Positions 46,780-58,826 of a stretch of 64,000 nt of DNA are shown piece by piece; within the stretch, counting starts at the first letter, position 1; each line of letters begins with the position of its first letter. A program made the position numbers and the translations under genes. Location: NCBI GenBank assembly GCA_014904845.1, contig MU119231.1:62001-126000 (forward strand). The letters run 5' to 3'. This stretch comes from Acephala macrosclerotiorum (lineage: Eukaryota > Ascomycota > Leotiomycetes > Helotiales > Mollisiaceae). The notes under the pieces are model-generated. The model made no database searches, was not told where the DNA came from, and was given only the letters and a program-made list of their open reading frames with translations.

Positions 46780-48007
46780 GCAAAACCTTTCTCAGTTCTG
46801 CGGTGATTATTAGCCTGGATTTATCGGTGATAAGTAATGATGGGGGAGCGAGAGGAATGAGGGTTGAGGAAGAGAAATGAGAAACATGGTTATTACATGC
46901 ATAGGGCGGGAGTTTAGACCAACTTCTACTTTAGGAGTTTTCTGCTAATATGGCTAAGGCCTTTGGTTTGCTTGGGTCAGTTAGTCGATAGTTCATAGCG
47001 GCTAGCTGGGTAGATAGTACATATTTAAATTGAGAAATGACTTGCACATTATGATCTTGAGAGTTCGTTGGCTTTTGTGATGCAAAGGTGATGTTGAGCT
47101 TGCTTGGCAGAGAGGGGCAAGGTTTCATGGAGGCCAGGTGGCGCGGCGAAGAGAGTCTAAATGAGACAAGGCGAATTGGAGATCGAGGTGGACTTTGGAG
47201 GAGTGCCGCGTGCCTTTTGCTGGTTTATTGGGGTGAAAATACTTTTGTATGGTGTTTTCAGAGCGAAGTTGGGTGTAAAAGTGTAAAAGTGATTCGAATA
47301 GGAGGCTAGATATTGGTTGGGCCGAAAAATCCGTCGAAATCACTTGTGAGAATGCTATGTTTAGAGGGTAACAGAGTGTAGAAGTGATCCCTATAAGAGG
47401 CTAGAAGCAGTGATTTAGGAGGCGGGATTATATTCTCTACCAAAACCACGTCTGAGCATGCTGTATTTAGAGCGTAGCAGGGTGTAAAAGTCATCAGCGA
47501 AGAAGGTTGAAAATGATTTCGCCCTAATAATTTGCTGAAACCATTTTCGAAGGAAATTTCGGAGTTCTGTAGCGTACGAAAGCTCGTGGGAAACTGTGAT
47601 CTTAGAGAAGCATCTTGAAGTCTAGTGTTTTGAGGGACCTTGAGTGGTTGGGTAGTGATGTGATTTCGGGGCTCGGAAGTATTCGTTGAAATTGGCGTGT
47701 TGCCAGAGTTGTGGGGCAAGAGACTTTGATATCCCAGGTAACTTGAGAGATTGTGAACAGGGCATTTGGCACTGAAGGGTATTCCACAAAGCGGCTAGTC
47801 ACATTATTTGAAGAAAAAAGAGGCAATTCAAATCATAGGCAACTGTTTTCATTACTTGTATGGAACCAGCTAGCCCTCAGGACGACTCTTATGCTTTTTC
47901 TACCGCACAAGCGCATCCACGCACATGCCCCAACCATGAAAAGCAAGACGCCATCGAAGAAAACCAACCAGAAGTCAAGAGCTCACACCAGCCACAAGAC
48001 CCCCAAT
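46780..48007. other. Intergenic between convergent genes (CDP-2-like, RPL4)
   Basis: About 1.2 kb between the 3' ends of two convergent genes. It contains the tandem repeat at 47255-47566 and a 137-codon minus frame running through that repeat. No supportable gene was found. Confidence 0.45.
47255..47566. repeat. Three worn tandem units of about 105 bases
   Basis: Units begin near 47258, 47356 and 47461. Shared elements in order are TTTAGAGxGTA(A/G)CAG (TTCAGAGCGAAGTT in the first), GTGTAAAAGTGAT with few changes, AGGAGGCTAGA or AAGAGGCTAGA, and a final GAATGC or GAGCATGC. On the minus strand an open frame (47719-47306) crosses all units. Its repeated peptide pattern has a short F-Y-T-L/P core, so a former repeat protein is possible. 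Too worn to classify. Confidence 0.5.
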
Positions 48008-49445
48008 CTAATCCTCCTTCAACACACTAGCAAACTGCGTACCAAGAGCTCTCTCCGGCTTACCAGCCTCAAGACCCTTAGTACCAAGCTTCTCTTTGCT
48101 ATAACCAGCAGCGTAAGGGTTCAATCTGAGAAGAACCTGCTTGTTGTGAAGAGGGTTCTTCTTCTGGACACCAGCGCGCTTGGTTCGTGCTTGGCCGATC
48201 GCAGCTCGGATCACGGATTGCAATTCAGAGCTGTTGATCAGACGGCCGATATCAGCTTGTGCGACGAACTGGCTTGGGAGGAGGAAATCCTTCTTGAGGG
48301 CGGAAGGAGTAGTGGTGCTGCCGTAGATAGTATCGAGAGCCTTGAAAGCAGACGACGTCCAGATGATGAATCGACCGAGATGTCCACCGGGAGCAAGTTG
48401 AAGGAGGTTCAACGAGTAAACCGATGAAGTCTCGACACCGGAGATGTTGCGGAAGGCGCGCGAGAGCTCGATACCGTCGACAGATGGGTCATAGACAACC
48501 AATGGGCCACGGCGTTGTTTGTGGCGACGACCACGGAGCTTGCCCTTTCCTGAGCGGAGCTTGCGGCTGTTCTTGACTTTGTCGACGTCTGCGGAGGCTC
48601 CGACTGACTTTAGGAGGGCGAGAGCGGCGGATGTCTTGGCGATGGCGGCTCCGTCGAAGACCTTGCTGTCGATGACGAGGGGAACTTCGGGGACCGTTGA
48701 GACTTGATGACCGCGAGCGAGGAGGAGAGCTGGGACGGAGGAAGCAGCCAAGGCAGAAACAGTAGCATATCGCCTGCTTTTGTTAGGATACTGAGAGCGA
48801 GAGATGAGGGAAGATACTCACTTCTGGCCAAGGTTGATCTTTTGGTGCCACTTTCTCCAGACCTTGGTAGGAGCGAACATGCGACCAGATCTGCACATGT
48901 TACCGAAAGCAGCCTGACCGGCACGGTGGGTTCCTCCTCCAGAAACACGAGGAATACGGGCAACGGCACGACCTGTAATAATTTTCAATCAGCCATTATC
49001 CCTACACCAATCTAACATTGCCCCTCTATTCTATATCCCCAGAATGCGCCTCGGATTGTAATGTATGGAATTTGTACGAACCAGTTCCCCAGGACTCAGC
49101 AGAGGTTTGGTGACCAGCCTTCTCGCTCACGGCGTATGGTTGACGCTTGTTCTTGGCCATGCCAGTGTGGACAGTCTGGACGATATCCGGTCGGATGGGC
49201 GAAGTGAAGACCTGTGATAATTTCAATCAGCATTCAATTCTTACATCCAATTCCCCGATCCCTTTCTTCTATTCCCCTCTCCTCCTCGTCTTCAATTGTG
49301 CCCAGCAATCTCCCACACAGATATTTCCAACTACAAAAGTTTTCGGGAACGTTCAAGAGCGCATTCGTACCTTTGGCAGAGGGTGAGTCGCGCCGCTGGC
49401 AGTGCCATCGGCCGACAGGATGGTGACGGTAGGTCGGGAAGCCAT
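48008..49445 (-). CDS. RPL4: 60S ribosomal protein uL4 (RPL4)
   Basis: Exons 49445..49371, 49211..49082, 48972..48822 and 48773..48008 give 373 residues, the normal size. The start [18 protein letters not shown] leads to [40 protein letters not shown] and [20 protein letters not shown], all hallmark uL4 segments. The basic loop [20 protein letters not shown] reaches into the exit tunnel. The C-terminal extension ends in FASVLKED. It is a structural 60S subunit protein binding 25S rRNA. The intron 2 donor is GTTCGT, unusual but fixed by frame. Three introns crowded toward the 5' end are typical of ribosomal protein genes in filamentous fungi. Confidence 0.97.
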
Positions 49446-50910
49446 CTCGAGGGATTTGATGGCGTTGTCGTGAGGTGGTTGTCGGATTGGCGTTGATGTT
49501 CGTCGTTCAAAATTATTTCGTGAATTCGAGTTGTGTGGAGCGGCCGCTTAGCGAGTTTTCGTTTTTGTAGCCTGAGGCAAACACATAGCTTGAGCTTTCG
49601 TGTCGAGTCAAGTCACGTGGGTACATCACGAGGCTGACCTCGACGCTTAGAGGTTCATATTCTGGCATCCATTTTGCTTGGGTGTTTGTGAATGGATTTG
49701 AGAAGTGAGAAAGGGCATCAGTTTTTACTAGTCATCTCGAAGCTGAAGATGCATTTATGATGCTATTCTCATTTCCAACTCACTTCAAAACGGCTGTCGG
49801 GCCAAGACTTCTATTCTACTCTTAACATTCTATTTTTTGAGTACGAAATGAGACGCTAGAAATATTCCAACGTCCACCGCTCATTCCAAATCATCTTTCC
49901 CTCCCTATTCTCATTTCCTCGCAAAAGCTCTCAATAATGCTGCCTGCATCGTTCTCACCTCATCATCCTTCAGCCTTTCCTGCAGCCTCGCATCCCAACA
50001 CCACCCAACTCTTCCATCCAACACTTCCATCCAACACTTCCATCAATCCTTCCCCGACCCTTTCCAACTGTCCAAAAATAGGTCACCATGTGTAACGGAC
50101 GTACGCGGTGCTTTTCCTACAATGCAGGAGTTCATGTTCCGAGTTGTCGGGTCTCACCAACGTTAAAGGATTTGGTGATCCTTCGGTAGGTTTGAGGCGA
50201 GGGGTGGGGAAAGCTGCTCAGCCCGAATGCAGTTGGAGGTAGAGTACGGGCGTGATGCGTTCACTCATGATTCTCGCTATAGCATTCCGGAACATAGAGT
50301 GATGAGTGAGAGCTGAGTAGCTGCTGGAGGTGGCAGTGGTAATGCTTGGCTGTGTTGTTTCAAAATGAGAAGAGGGGTATGCACGTGACCTTCATTACTC
50401 AGGATCATCTTCTGAGCACGGCAGAGACAGAATTGAGTGATGGGAGATACAGATCGTCAGTCACGTAGCAAAGCAAGCAAGAAGTAATGTGAGCGTAGAA
50501 GTCTCCTTTCATTTCAATTTCCCTCCCCAAGTTTCCCTCCTTTTTCCGTTCCTGTTTCCAAGCTTTCATCTAGATTACACACTTCCTCCTCTCCCTTGTC
50601 TTCTCTGATTTTTCTCCCTCAAGCAATCATAAGAAACACAAGTTCGAATCAAAAATGAAAAACAGCGAATGCCAAAATGCAAACAAGTGGTATCCTCGCA
50701 GTGCGCCCAATGCCAAACGCCATGCCAGCCGAACTCCTGTACAACCAGAATCAAAAACGTGATGAAGAAATGATAGTGATTAACAAAACAGTACTGGGTG
50801 TGATGATAATGCAAAATGGAGAACGTGTATCGCCTGCTCCTTTTTCTTTCCTCTTCCTCCCCCTTGCCCACTTCCATTTCTCCCCTTCTCGTTACGACCC
50901 CTCACGTCGT
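49446..50910. other. Intergenic, RPL4 promoter to Ser-rich gene 3' side
   Basis: About 1.5 kb. The left part is the promoter of RPL4. A direct repeat of CTTCCATCCAACA lies near 50010-50040. The right part is the 3' flank of the next gene. No coding feature is supportable. Confidence 0.45.
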
Positions 50911-52494
50911 TCACTTAGCCTTAACACTCTTCCTCCTCCCTAATCCACTAATCCCACTAGCGAAACTAAAACTCCTTCTTCCGCTTGTTGTAGTGTGAGC
51001 AGAGTCTGTCGGTACCGGAGGCGGGACATGCATAACACCGTCATACATTATTGACTTTCTCTCGTTCTCTTGTTGAGATTGGGAATCTGGGATGAGGCGG
51101 GGAGATGGTAGGCCGGCGAATGTCTCTGCTCTCCTCACTCCAGTATCCTTGTGTTCCGAAGCTTGCTGAATTTGCTCCAAGTTAGATTGAGATGAGTAAA
51201 CGCTGCTCCTCGACCTAACATCAACATTCTGTTGCTTTTGTTCTGGCACAAGGTGCGACTCAGACGGTATCCGCGCAAGGTTACATCCCGAGTAATTCGA
51301 ATGGCTAGTTGATACCCTCCTACTCTCCCTACTCTTCTGTGGACTTGAGTTATACTGCGAACCCAAATTCGTGACGGATTGGTTTCCATACACCATGCCA
51401 AATTTCTGCAAGCTGGGCTTCCTTGCTTTATTCAATGTTTTCGCGAGTCCGCGTTTCCATGCTGCTGCGGCACTGGTGGGCGTCTTGGGTGTAGTGGGTT
51501 CATCGTTATGTGGTGTATTTGGAGAATCAAGAGAATGGGCGAAAGGGTCGGAGAAGAGGAATGAGTGTGCGGTAGAGGGAGTTGCGGAGGGGATGTATGA
51601 TGTTGAGAATGTGGATTTGGTGTTTGTGACGAGGGAGGTTAGATTCTGTGCTAATCTGCTTGATTTTCTCGGTGGGAGAGCTCCATTGTTGGAGTTTGAA
51701 AGATTTGTGGAGGAGTAGTTGGTCGGTGCTGTTGAATTGGAGGAGCTGGTGTGTGAAGATGTTAGGCTTGAGATTGACATTCTGCGGGTGGAGGAGGGGT
51801 ATAGTTTCAATGGTGCTGGTCTGCGTGTTGATTTCTGCTGAGCTGGTGCTTGTGTTAGAGATGTGAGAGCATCGAGGTTCATGGAGTGTCGTTTCATGGG
51901 AACGTCGATGGGAGAGGTGTGGTTTGAGGGGATGAAGATGTCGACTATTTGCGGCTTGCCGACGCAGATGAATGATACTACTCTCGCTGTGTCTTCTTGG
52001 GATCTTCGTCGAGTGGTTCTAGAGAAAGATTCAACGGGTGAGCTGCTGTCTTCGAGGTTATCTTCGGAGGAGGTGAGGGAGTCTTCGTAGTCGTCCGAGA
52101 AGCTGGCGTCTTCTTCGGAGGAGAGGTAGGATTCGTGAGGGTCGGATTCTTGGACCATTGACCTGCTGTCTGCGTCCTTTGTCGATGTGCCGTCCAATGT
52201 CTTCAGTTCCAGCACAACACTTTCCAGTATCTTCGAAGCCCGCTTCTCATTTCGTGCCGGTATAGCAGGAGCCCTGACAACCTTCTTCGGTCTGCCTCTG
52301 TGTACAATTGAACCCTCCATGTCGCTACTCAAACATTCGTCGTCGTTGTATTCCTGAAAGTCGTCGTACCCACAATCCTTCTTTTCCCTCGATCGATTTT
52401 CCTTCTGCTGTTGATGTTGAGAATGAAGAGAAGCCACGGCCTGGAGATCTTCAGCCGTCTCCCTCAAGGGGAGCATTTTAGTAAGAAGTGGCAT
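50911..52494 (-). CDS. Ser-rich disordered protein of unknown function
   Basis: An uninterrupted frame of 527 residues from ATG 52494 (MPLLTKMLPLRETAEDLQAV). No enzyme domain is visible. Features include an AT-hook-like HRGRPKKVVRAP near residue 66, an acidic Ser/Glu tract (SSEEDASFSDDYEDSLTSSE), and a short ordered-looking strand, RVVSFICVGKPQIVDIFI. Long Ser/Thr/Pro-rich stretches with many SP/TP sites follow. It ends in GVMHVPPPVPT and RRSFSFASG, which I recall as a conserved tail of an unnamed Pezizomycotina family. A phosphorylated regulatory or nuclear protein is plausible but not shown. No introns are needed. Confidence 0.75.
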   Translation of the reverse strand: MPLLTKMLPLRETAEDLQAVASLHSQHQQQKENRSREKKDCGYDDFQEYNDDECLSSDMEGSIVHRGRPKKVVRAPAIPARNEKRASKILESVVLELKTLDGTSTKDADSRSMVQESDPHESYLSSEEDASFSDDYEDSLTSSEDNLEDSSSPVESFSRTTRRRSQEDTARVVSFICVGKPQIVDIFIPSNHTSPIDVPMKRHSMNLDALTSLTQAPAQQKSTRRPAPLKLYPSSTRRMSISSLTSSHTSSSNSTAPTNYSSTNLSNSNNGALPPRKSSRLAQNLTSLVTNTKSTFSTSYIPSATPSTAHSFLFSDPFAHSLDSPNTPHNDEPTTPKTPTSAAAAWKRGLAKTLNKARKPSLQKFGMVYGNQSVTNLGSQYNSSPQKSRESRRVSTSHSNYSGCNLARIPSESHLVPEQKQQNVDVRSRSSVYSSQSNLEQIQQASEHKDTGVRRAETFAGLPSPRLIPDSQSQQENERKSIMYDGVMHVPPPVPTDSAHTTTSGRRSFSFASGISGLGRRKSVKAK

Positions 52495-55400
52495 ATCTGC
52501 CCGTCTTTATTCCTGAAACAACTGCACAAAGTAAATTTCCCCTCCAGGGTCACTAAACACGGCTTGGCTTAATATCTGAGTTGCCCTGCGTGCGTATATC
52601 GAATTTCCGCCGCAGCAATAAATAGGGACCTAAATAGAGGTTTTCGTATACCTCTTTCCTTCGGCCCTATAGCGATCGAAGCCTCGAGGGGCCAACAGGC
52701 GAGAAATAGAATTGAAGGAACGAACTCGTCCAGGGGTGATTGGCGGAAGATAATATATTTACTGCAGATGACGGAGCAGGAAATAGATTTGGAGCCCTTC
52801 CCTTTGATGGGTGTACCGAGTTGAGGTCAGGAGGTGTTGGTTTCAAGTTGATTCCTCCTTGGGTATTTCCGGGCCGGAATATTTTTTTTAATCTGGAGTT
52901 ATGCGAACACAGCAATATGTCCGAACGCACAACGTAGATCGGTGGGTTGGAGCAAAAAGTGAGAAAGAGTAAGAGGGTTGATCTGGCGTACTTTATGATA
53001 TGCGAGAGTAAAGTGGTAAGTGAAGCATGAAGGGCAGGAGACGGGTAGGAAAGTCAAGGAGAAGGAGGAACTTGTTGCGTGAGTGGTGTCAAGAAACGGA
53101 ACCCATCTCAGGCTCGCAGGCTGGCTTTTGCATGATGCCTTGTAGTTCGTGGGATGCTGTTGGCTTGTCTTCTTGACCAGCATCCTTCTTGACTCGCAAT
53201 GCCCATCTGGATCTTGTCTGCATCATGGCTCCTGACCTCCTTCTGGCCCTGCCTTCCCCACCACCATTGCGTGCATCATCCATCCAGTCAAACGGTCATC
53301 CCTCAAGGCTGTGAGTTTGCGCCGGCCATCTCGCCAGTGAGAGCTGGATCCCTGAAAACAAGGATGCGCGAAAGCTGTGAGATCCGTCGATGTTATTCGT
53401 GCGTATCAAGCAAGGATGAAGAAGGCGTACGTTGAAGGACGCGTTTGGTTGGGTCAGGGGGCTGAAGACGGGGCAGGGTTTGCCGCGCTCGTCGCTGGAT
53501 ATCAAAATCGGTTTGTGGTGTCAGGTAAAAGCGGCATACTAGAGGCACAGGTATCATGTAACATTAGAAGCAATCTCTCAAGGCGGGTTCTGTATTATTG
53601 TTAAGCAAGGTAAACTCTCCCTCTTCCCAAAATCCATCTCGCACGTCAGCACAAGATGCTTCAATATCTAGGGCATCGTCTTTCTCTCATCTCAATATGC
53701 TGCTTTTACACCCAAAAGCCACCCCTCTCTCGGCTGCAGCACGCACCACGTTGAGTGTTTGACATTGATGGGACGAACAACCAACGGTTCCCAGACTGGC
53801 CCATCTCTATTTCTGATACGCACCGACTCAGATCACGATACGAAATCCAACCATTTAGAACCCTCCATCTCCTTTCGCCAAATTCACACCAGTTCGTGAT
53901 CTTCTCGGTTCGCTGACCGAGAGGTCGAGGGGAGTTTGATCGGCGAGTTCTTGTTCCCTACGGACGGTACGGGAAGGGGAATTGTGACAAAGGGGAAAGT
54001 CTTAAGCTTGACTCTCCGTGTCCGTGTTCGAATTGATAAACTAGACAGACGCTCGAGGCACACACACAAAACAGTTTCCATCACACGTCTTGAAGGAACC
54101 TCTGACAGCAAGTGAAGCAGGAGCTAGCCACACAGACTTGCCACCTCGACACTCAGGTTTGCATACATCCTCCCATCCTCCCAACCAGTCGCAGCGAGCA
54201 GACAAGCTCGGAGCCGTGAGCGACCACCAAAAAGGTCCAGGCATCAGTGTGGCAGCACTGTTTCCTCTGCATCCCATCCACAGAATAAAGTTTAGCGCCT
54301 CCAACGCCAGACCTCCTGTGCGCGCGGGACTTGACCTGCTTGCGTTGTCGTGAAACCAGGATTTTGGTGGAGAGAGTCTTCATTGGATGTCATCGTGCAT
54401 AAATTCTGAACAACTTTCAGCTGTGCTGGCTGTGCGCCAGATGTGTGCTTGCATAACTTCACATGCTTAGCATGGACGGCGAGTAAGCATAAAGTTCTAG
54501 AAGTGTTCCAAGAATCAACGCAATCGATGCTTCGGGACAGGATGATGCCAGGAAATCTGAAAAATGTATATGTGCGAGGGTGTATCATGATATGGTCTTC
54601 ACCGCAGACCCGATCGAGAGGAAAGAGGTCCTCGATCTGGGTGTGCAGAAGGGTTTCTGATGTCATTGAAGCTTGAATAGGGATGTGGGATGTTTCTTGG
54701 TGGTGTTGATGAATGCCGGGGTTATGAGTTGGCAAGAAATCTTGATGTTGCCGCCCAACGCAAGGCTAGCAAGTACATTAACGTGCAGATTTCCAGCCGT
54801 TTGCAAGGATACAGCAAGTACAAGAGATTTTAGCACTGTATGTTTGGTCGGAATTTCAAGGCCCAATGCAATCCAATAGTGCATCGATTTCCAGCACCGT
54901 TGCGCAGCATCTCGAACATCTCAAATCAATGTGTCTGCCCTACTACGATGCCTGCAGAAGGGCTGGATGGAAGGCTGGTGACCAAGATTTCTGCATTCAG
55001 GACGGGACCTGCGTTTGTTCAGCTACATCAGTCTCGCGTCATTCGCGTTCCTCGACTTCAGGCCGCAGAGAAAAAGTTCAGCAATCAGCATAAGGTACAG
55101 TAATCTCGTCACTCGATAGCTTCAGACAAGGACAACTATTCAGCAATCAGGGATTGCGTCCATCATAGCTTATCTACACCTATTATTCCCAGAGCTGAAG
55201 TGGAAAAAATTGAGACATTTTTGTTCATCATGCACATTTCCGTGCCATAGCTATCCCGTTTCCCACCACTCCAACGAGAACCATCCTACCCACATGCAAT
55301 GATAGTGCAGTAATACATAAGAAAAGAGATAGGGCAAAAGCAAAGTTCAAGGCTTTTTCTTCCCATCCATGGTTGTGTGCCCTCATTTACGTTCCTTGCT

Positions 55401-55569
55401 TGCTGACATTACGGAAATTCTATCAGAATGATTTTTTCGTGACATTCCGTTCAGGTACATTATACAGAGAAGGGAACATAGCAATTCTAATCTCTAAACT
55501 GCTTCATTGGTCAAAAATCCGTTCTATACCGGTGCTGTCGATAGCTTGTCTATTGAGGTTGAAGCGAGC
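52495..55569. other. 3 kb interval without a recognisable gene
   Basis: Read on both strands, the interval contains many short frames but none with a domain, good splice chain or composition like the neighbours. It must contain the promoter of the Ser-rich gene at the left and the elongase 3' flank at the right. A short Cys-bearing frame at 54866-55093 (CLPYYDACRRAG, CIQDGTCVC) was considered and not called. No tRNA or transposon was recognised. Confidence 0.45.
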
Positions 55570-56794
55570 TTATGCCTTACGAGATCTGGTGCTCTTGCCG
55601 TTGGCGGGGCTGGAGCTCGAGGTCTTGGCGGTCCCGTTGGTAGGATGGGCGAGGTGACCCAACTCCTTTCGCAGAGCGTTGATGTCGGGAATCTGAGCGT
55701 CCTTCAATGATCCAAGAGATCGTGCGGCTTTACGTCCGGTGGGCTTCTTTCCATCCTTCTTGTATGTGGCGATGTAGAAGGAGATGAAGAGGAGCAGGTA
55801 TGAAGTAATGACACCCATGCCTGAGAAGGCTGCGAACTCCTCACCAGCGCACTTTCCGGAATTTGGCATCCATGGAAAGTAGGTAGAGGTGAAGTAGGTG
55901 TAAGATGCAAAGTAGACGAAGCCTAGCAAAATCAGTCAGCACTGATACGTAGCATTAGAATTTTAGAGTTCAGGGGCCAGTCTTACCAAGATCAATGACG
56001 AACTGGATGATTTGGAGACGAGTAATCCAATGCTTCCACCAGATCTTGATGCCACGCGCGCTCTGGAAGTAATACCAGTACATGACGACGTGCACCATCA
56101 AGTTGAGAGAGATGACAACCCATGATACAGATGTCAAACCGATTAATTGTGTGTAGCAGAGAAGGGCAGTGGCGCCGTGGTGGTAGGTGTGGAGGAAGGC
56201 TGGCAGAGAGGTTAGCAGATGTCCTCGGTAGATGGGAGAGGAATTGCTCACTCAATGGCTTCTTCTTCAAGACCAAGAAGACGGTATCGAGCAATTCGAG
56301 GTACTTCGTCAGGTAGTTCAACTGTAGCGAGTCAGCATTGGCGGCTTTCAGTCTGATATGTACAGGGCACATACGTAGTACAGAATGACCAAAGGTGGAG
56401 TCCAACCACCCTTAACATCGCAGATGGCGTAGAAAAGACCATGGTTGTAGAGAGTAGGGACCAATTGCTCAGTGAAGAGTGCTAACAGAATGGCGCTGAT
56501 CGCGGTGAGGTAGAAGTTGTGGATCATGAAGAGACCATTGAGCTTAAAAGGCTGGCGTTTCTTCATCAGTTCCCTGCCTCCCAGAATTACAACATAATAG
56601 GTGAGAATCGTCAACCCGGCCTCTTTCATTGTCGATAAGGGCGTAATTCGTGGTTGGAAGTTGAAATCTTGCGGGTGGTATCCTTTAATGGCCGTGAAGA
56701 CCTGGTCGAAGATGGGCCATAATTGGATGCCAAATGGTCTCTCAACACTGGGCAGTGGCAGCGATTTGAAGATGTCTGAAGTGCTGGACGACAT
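55570..56794 (-). CDS. Very-long-chain fatty-acid elongase (ELO family, Elo2/Fen1-like)
   Basis: Exons 56794..56375, 56321..56252, 56199..55987 and 55922..55570 give 351 residues. The N-terminus [17 protein letters not shown] is diagnostic for the yeast Elo2/Elo3 group. The core has [20 protein letters not shown], then the catalytic histidine box HTYHHG. Further on are [11 protein letters not shown] and W-x-x-W-I-T-R-L-Q-I-x-Q-F. About seven membrane spans are expected. It performs the condensing step that extends acyl-CoA with malonyl-CoA in the ER, feeding sphingolipids. The C-terminal tail is Lys/Arg/Ser-rich ([13 protein letters not shown]) and ends KSTRSRKA, a possible ER-retrieval type end. 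Intron 2 splits KKKPL-TFLHTYHH, a conserved place. Confidence 0.93.
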
Positions 56795-56969
56795 CTTGGC
56801 TGGTCAATTGCGCGATTATACGTCTGCGAAGGTTGTAGAGACTCTGCGACTGAAGTATGGGCGTGTTCGGTCGTTTCGGAAGGAAGAAAGGTCTACACGC
56901 GACTAAAAAATTCGCGGTGACAACACGTTGCGCTATCAACGACAGAGCTGACAACCCGCAAAACAATTA

Positions 56970-56993
56970 AAGAAGAAGAAGAAGAAGAAGAAA
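56970..56993. repeat. AAG trinucleotide microsatellite
   Basis: About eight copies of AAG/GAA lie upstream of the elongase start on the divergent side. They may lie in the elongase promoter. This is a simple repeat of no assigned function. Confidence 0.85.
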
Positions 56994-57628
56994 TGTTCGA
57001 GAAGTGAAGATCTATCAAGGAGTGACGAGAAGGTGCGACAGAAGACCAGACACAACTGGATGAGCTTGTGATGAAGTTGTAAGAAATCCTGAATCCTGCC
57101 GGCCACTGTTGAGGATAGGGGTTTCCGAAATTAGCTTGGTGGATTTTGATAGTTGGTCGCCTCGGCTCGAGGCGGGAGGTACGACGAGCACGTGCGATGT
57201 CTCAGTCAGTATTTCAGGGACTGGCTGGCCGGGAATGCCGTTTCGCATTCGTTCTTTGGATTTTGAAATTATTCTCACGTGAATAATGAAGTGTGAAAAT
57301 TAGTTGTGATTGGGCCTTCCTATTTCCATTCGTCTTGTAGCCCAGTTCCCCTTGTTCGAAATAAATTTTCGACCCTGGAAGAGACAAGAAAAAAAAGCAT
57401 GAATGTGTTGAAGGGATATACGGAAGTCAGGCTCCAGGCCTCGACTTTCCAGAATGTAAATGCGGTATACAAGAAAAAATGAGGACATACATTCTTTTGG
57501 AAGGAAATTCATCCAAGCAGACAGGTCTCGGGAAATAACTCAATTATCATCCCATGCTGTCTTTGCCCTCTGCTCTGCAGAGGCCATTGGCAAGACCTCC
57601 TCCAGTCTCCAAAATTCCCCTCGACCAT

Positions 57629-58826
57629 CTAACCAACACTCCGAAACACCTCATCCAATTGACCCTCCGGCACATGATTCCTCAACATAGTAATCGTCTC
57701 ATCCCAAATCCTCTTCTGGACCTCCTCCCCCTCTTACTTCGAACAAAAGCCGACATACTAAACTCAGTCAGCTCGAGTCTCTTCCCACATTCTTGAACTC
57801 ACTTAGTAATCTTTGCCTCACTCAAATATAACCCATGAGTCTCCCTCCCCTTCGCCAATGCAGCATCAATCAACAACATACCCCCTCCTCCCTCGTCCTC
57901 CCCACAACCCGATCAAACGCTTGAATAAATTTATTCCCATCCCTATCCAACCCTGTATCCATACTCCTGGGATTAATCAAATTGACCACCGCCTTTTCTT
58001 CATCTACTCTCGGTGCCAACTCTTTAATAAAGAAAATATTCACGAGTTTAGTGACGCTGTATCGATCCATATAATCGCCGGAGAACTCTTTCTCGTTCAA
58101 TCGGTTTAGAATCTTCTCAGCTTTTTGCCCCTTGAATGGGGTCCACATGTGGACTTCTGAGGATGTGACGGTCAGGCGTGTTGGATGTCCAGTCTCGGTT
58201 GCTGTATTGCGGAGTACGGGTAGCAAAAGGAGTGAGAGGAAGGCGGTAGATAGGTGGTTGATTCGTAGAGAGGATTCGATATCGATGGTGGGGGAGGTTG
58301 TTCAATCGAATTTGAAGACTCCGGCGTTGAGCATGGCGATGTGTAGACCTAGAGGTATGTCAATGAAGCAATACGATGATGATCCCAGACTTGAGTAAGT
58401 ATTGTTAAATGTCCCGGTTCACTAAGCACTTTTACAACCCCCAACAGAGAAGCAGTACATGAGAGTTGATAGACATGAAGAACACACAATGTCAAAACTC
58501 TACTCACTCGGCAGCTTCGAAGTACGTTCTCCGAAAACAAGCACCGACTCAAACGACTCCATATCGAGAAACCATACTTCGACCTAAGTGCTGGAACCCA
58601 GATTGGTATTCAAAATGTCCTTCTTTGCAGCCTCACCCTTCGAGCTTGACCTGGCCGCTAAGATGACTGTCTTTGCTTTCATCCGAACACATTGACAAGC
58701 AGCTTCTAGTCCTATTCCAGGGTTTGCACCAGTAATGAGGACCGTCTGATCAATGAGGTTGACATCGGATGGAATCGGATGAGGGTGGACAAAGACTTGA
58801 CGAAAAAGATATCCCGCGAAAGTCAT
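57629..58826 (-). pseudogene. Short-chain dehydrogenase/reductase pseudogene
   Basis: It begins MTFAGYLFRQVFVHPH at 58826, with the cofactor motif TGANPGIG and NAG strand motif (AMLNAGVFKF). The catalytic YSVTK follows, then VVNLINPRSMDTGL. The frame is broken by TAG before VEVWFLDMESFE (near 58587) and by TGA after VFKFD (near 58287), where a Trp is likely in relatives. A one-base shift lies near 57878, before LIDAALAKGRETHG, and another near 57740. A splice donor (GTGAGT) and the C-terminal EVQKRIWDETITMLRNHVP segment remain readable, so loss is recent. Members reduce small carbonyls or sterol-like compounds; this copy is not expected to make enzyme. Confidence 0.85.

Noticed and set aside
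47306..47719. 137-codon minus-strand frame called as a gene
   Set aside because: It runs through the worn tandem repeat, has no ATG context or splice support, and units differ too much to show coding constraint.
53377..53604. Plus-strand frame with an amphipathic start
   Set aside because: Short, no domain, and no promoter or splice context.
54866..55093. Small Cys-containing frame that could be an effector
   Set aside because: No signal peptide, cysteines do not match a known spacing, and the frame overlaps another of equal length.
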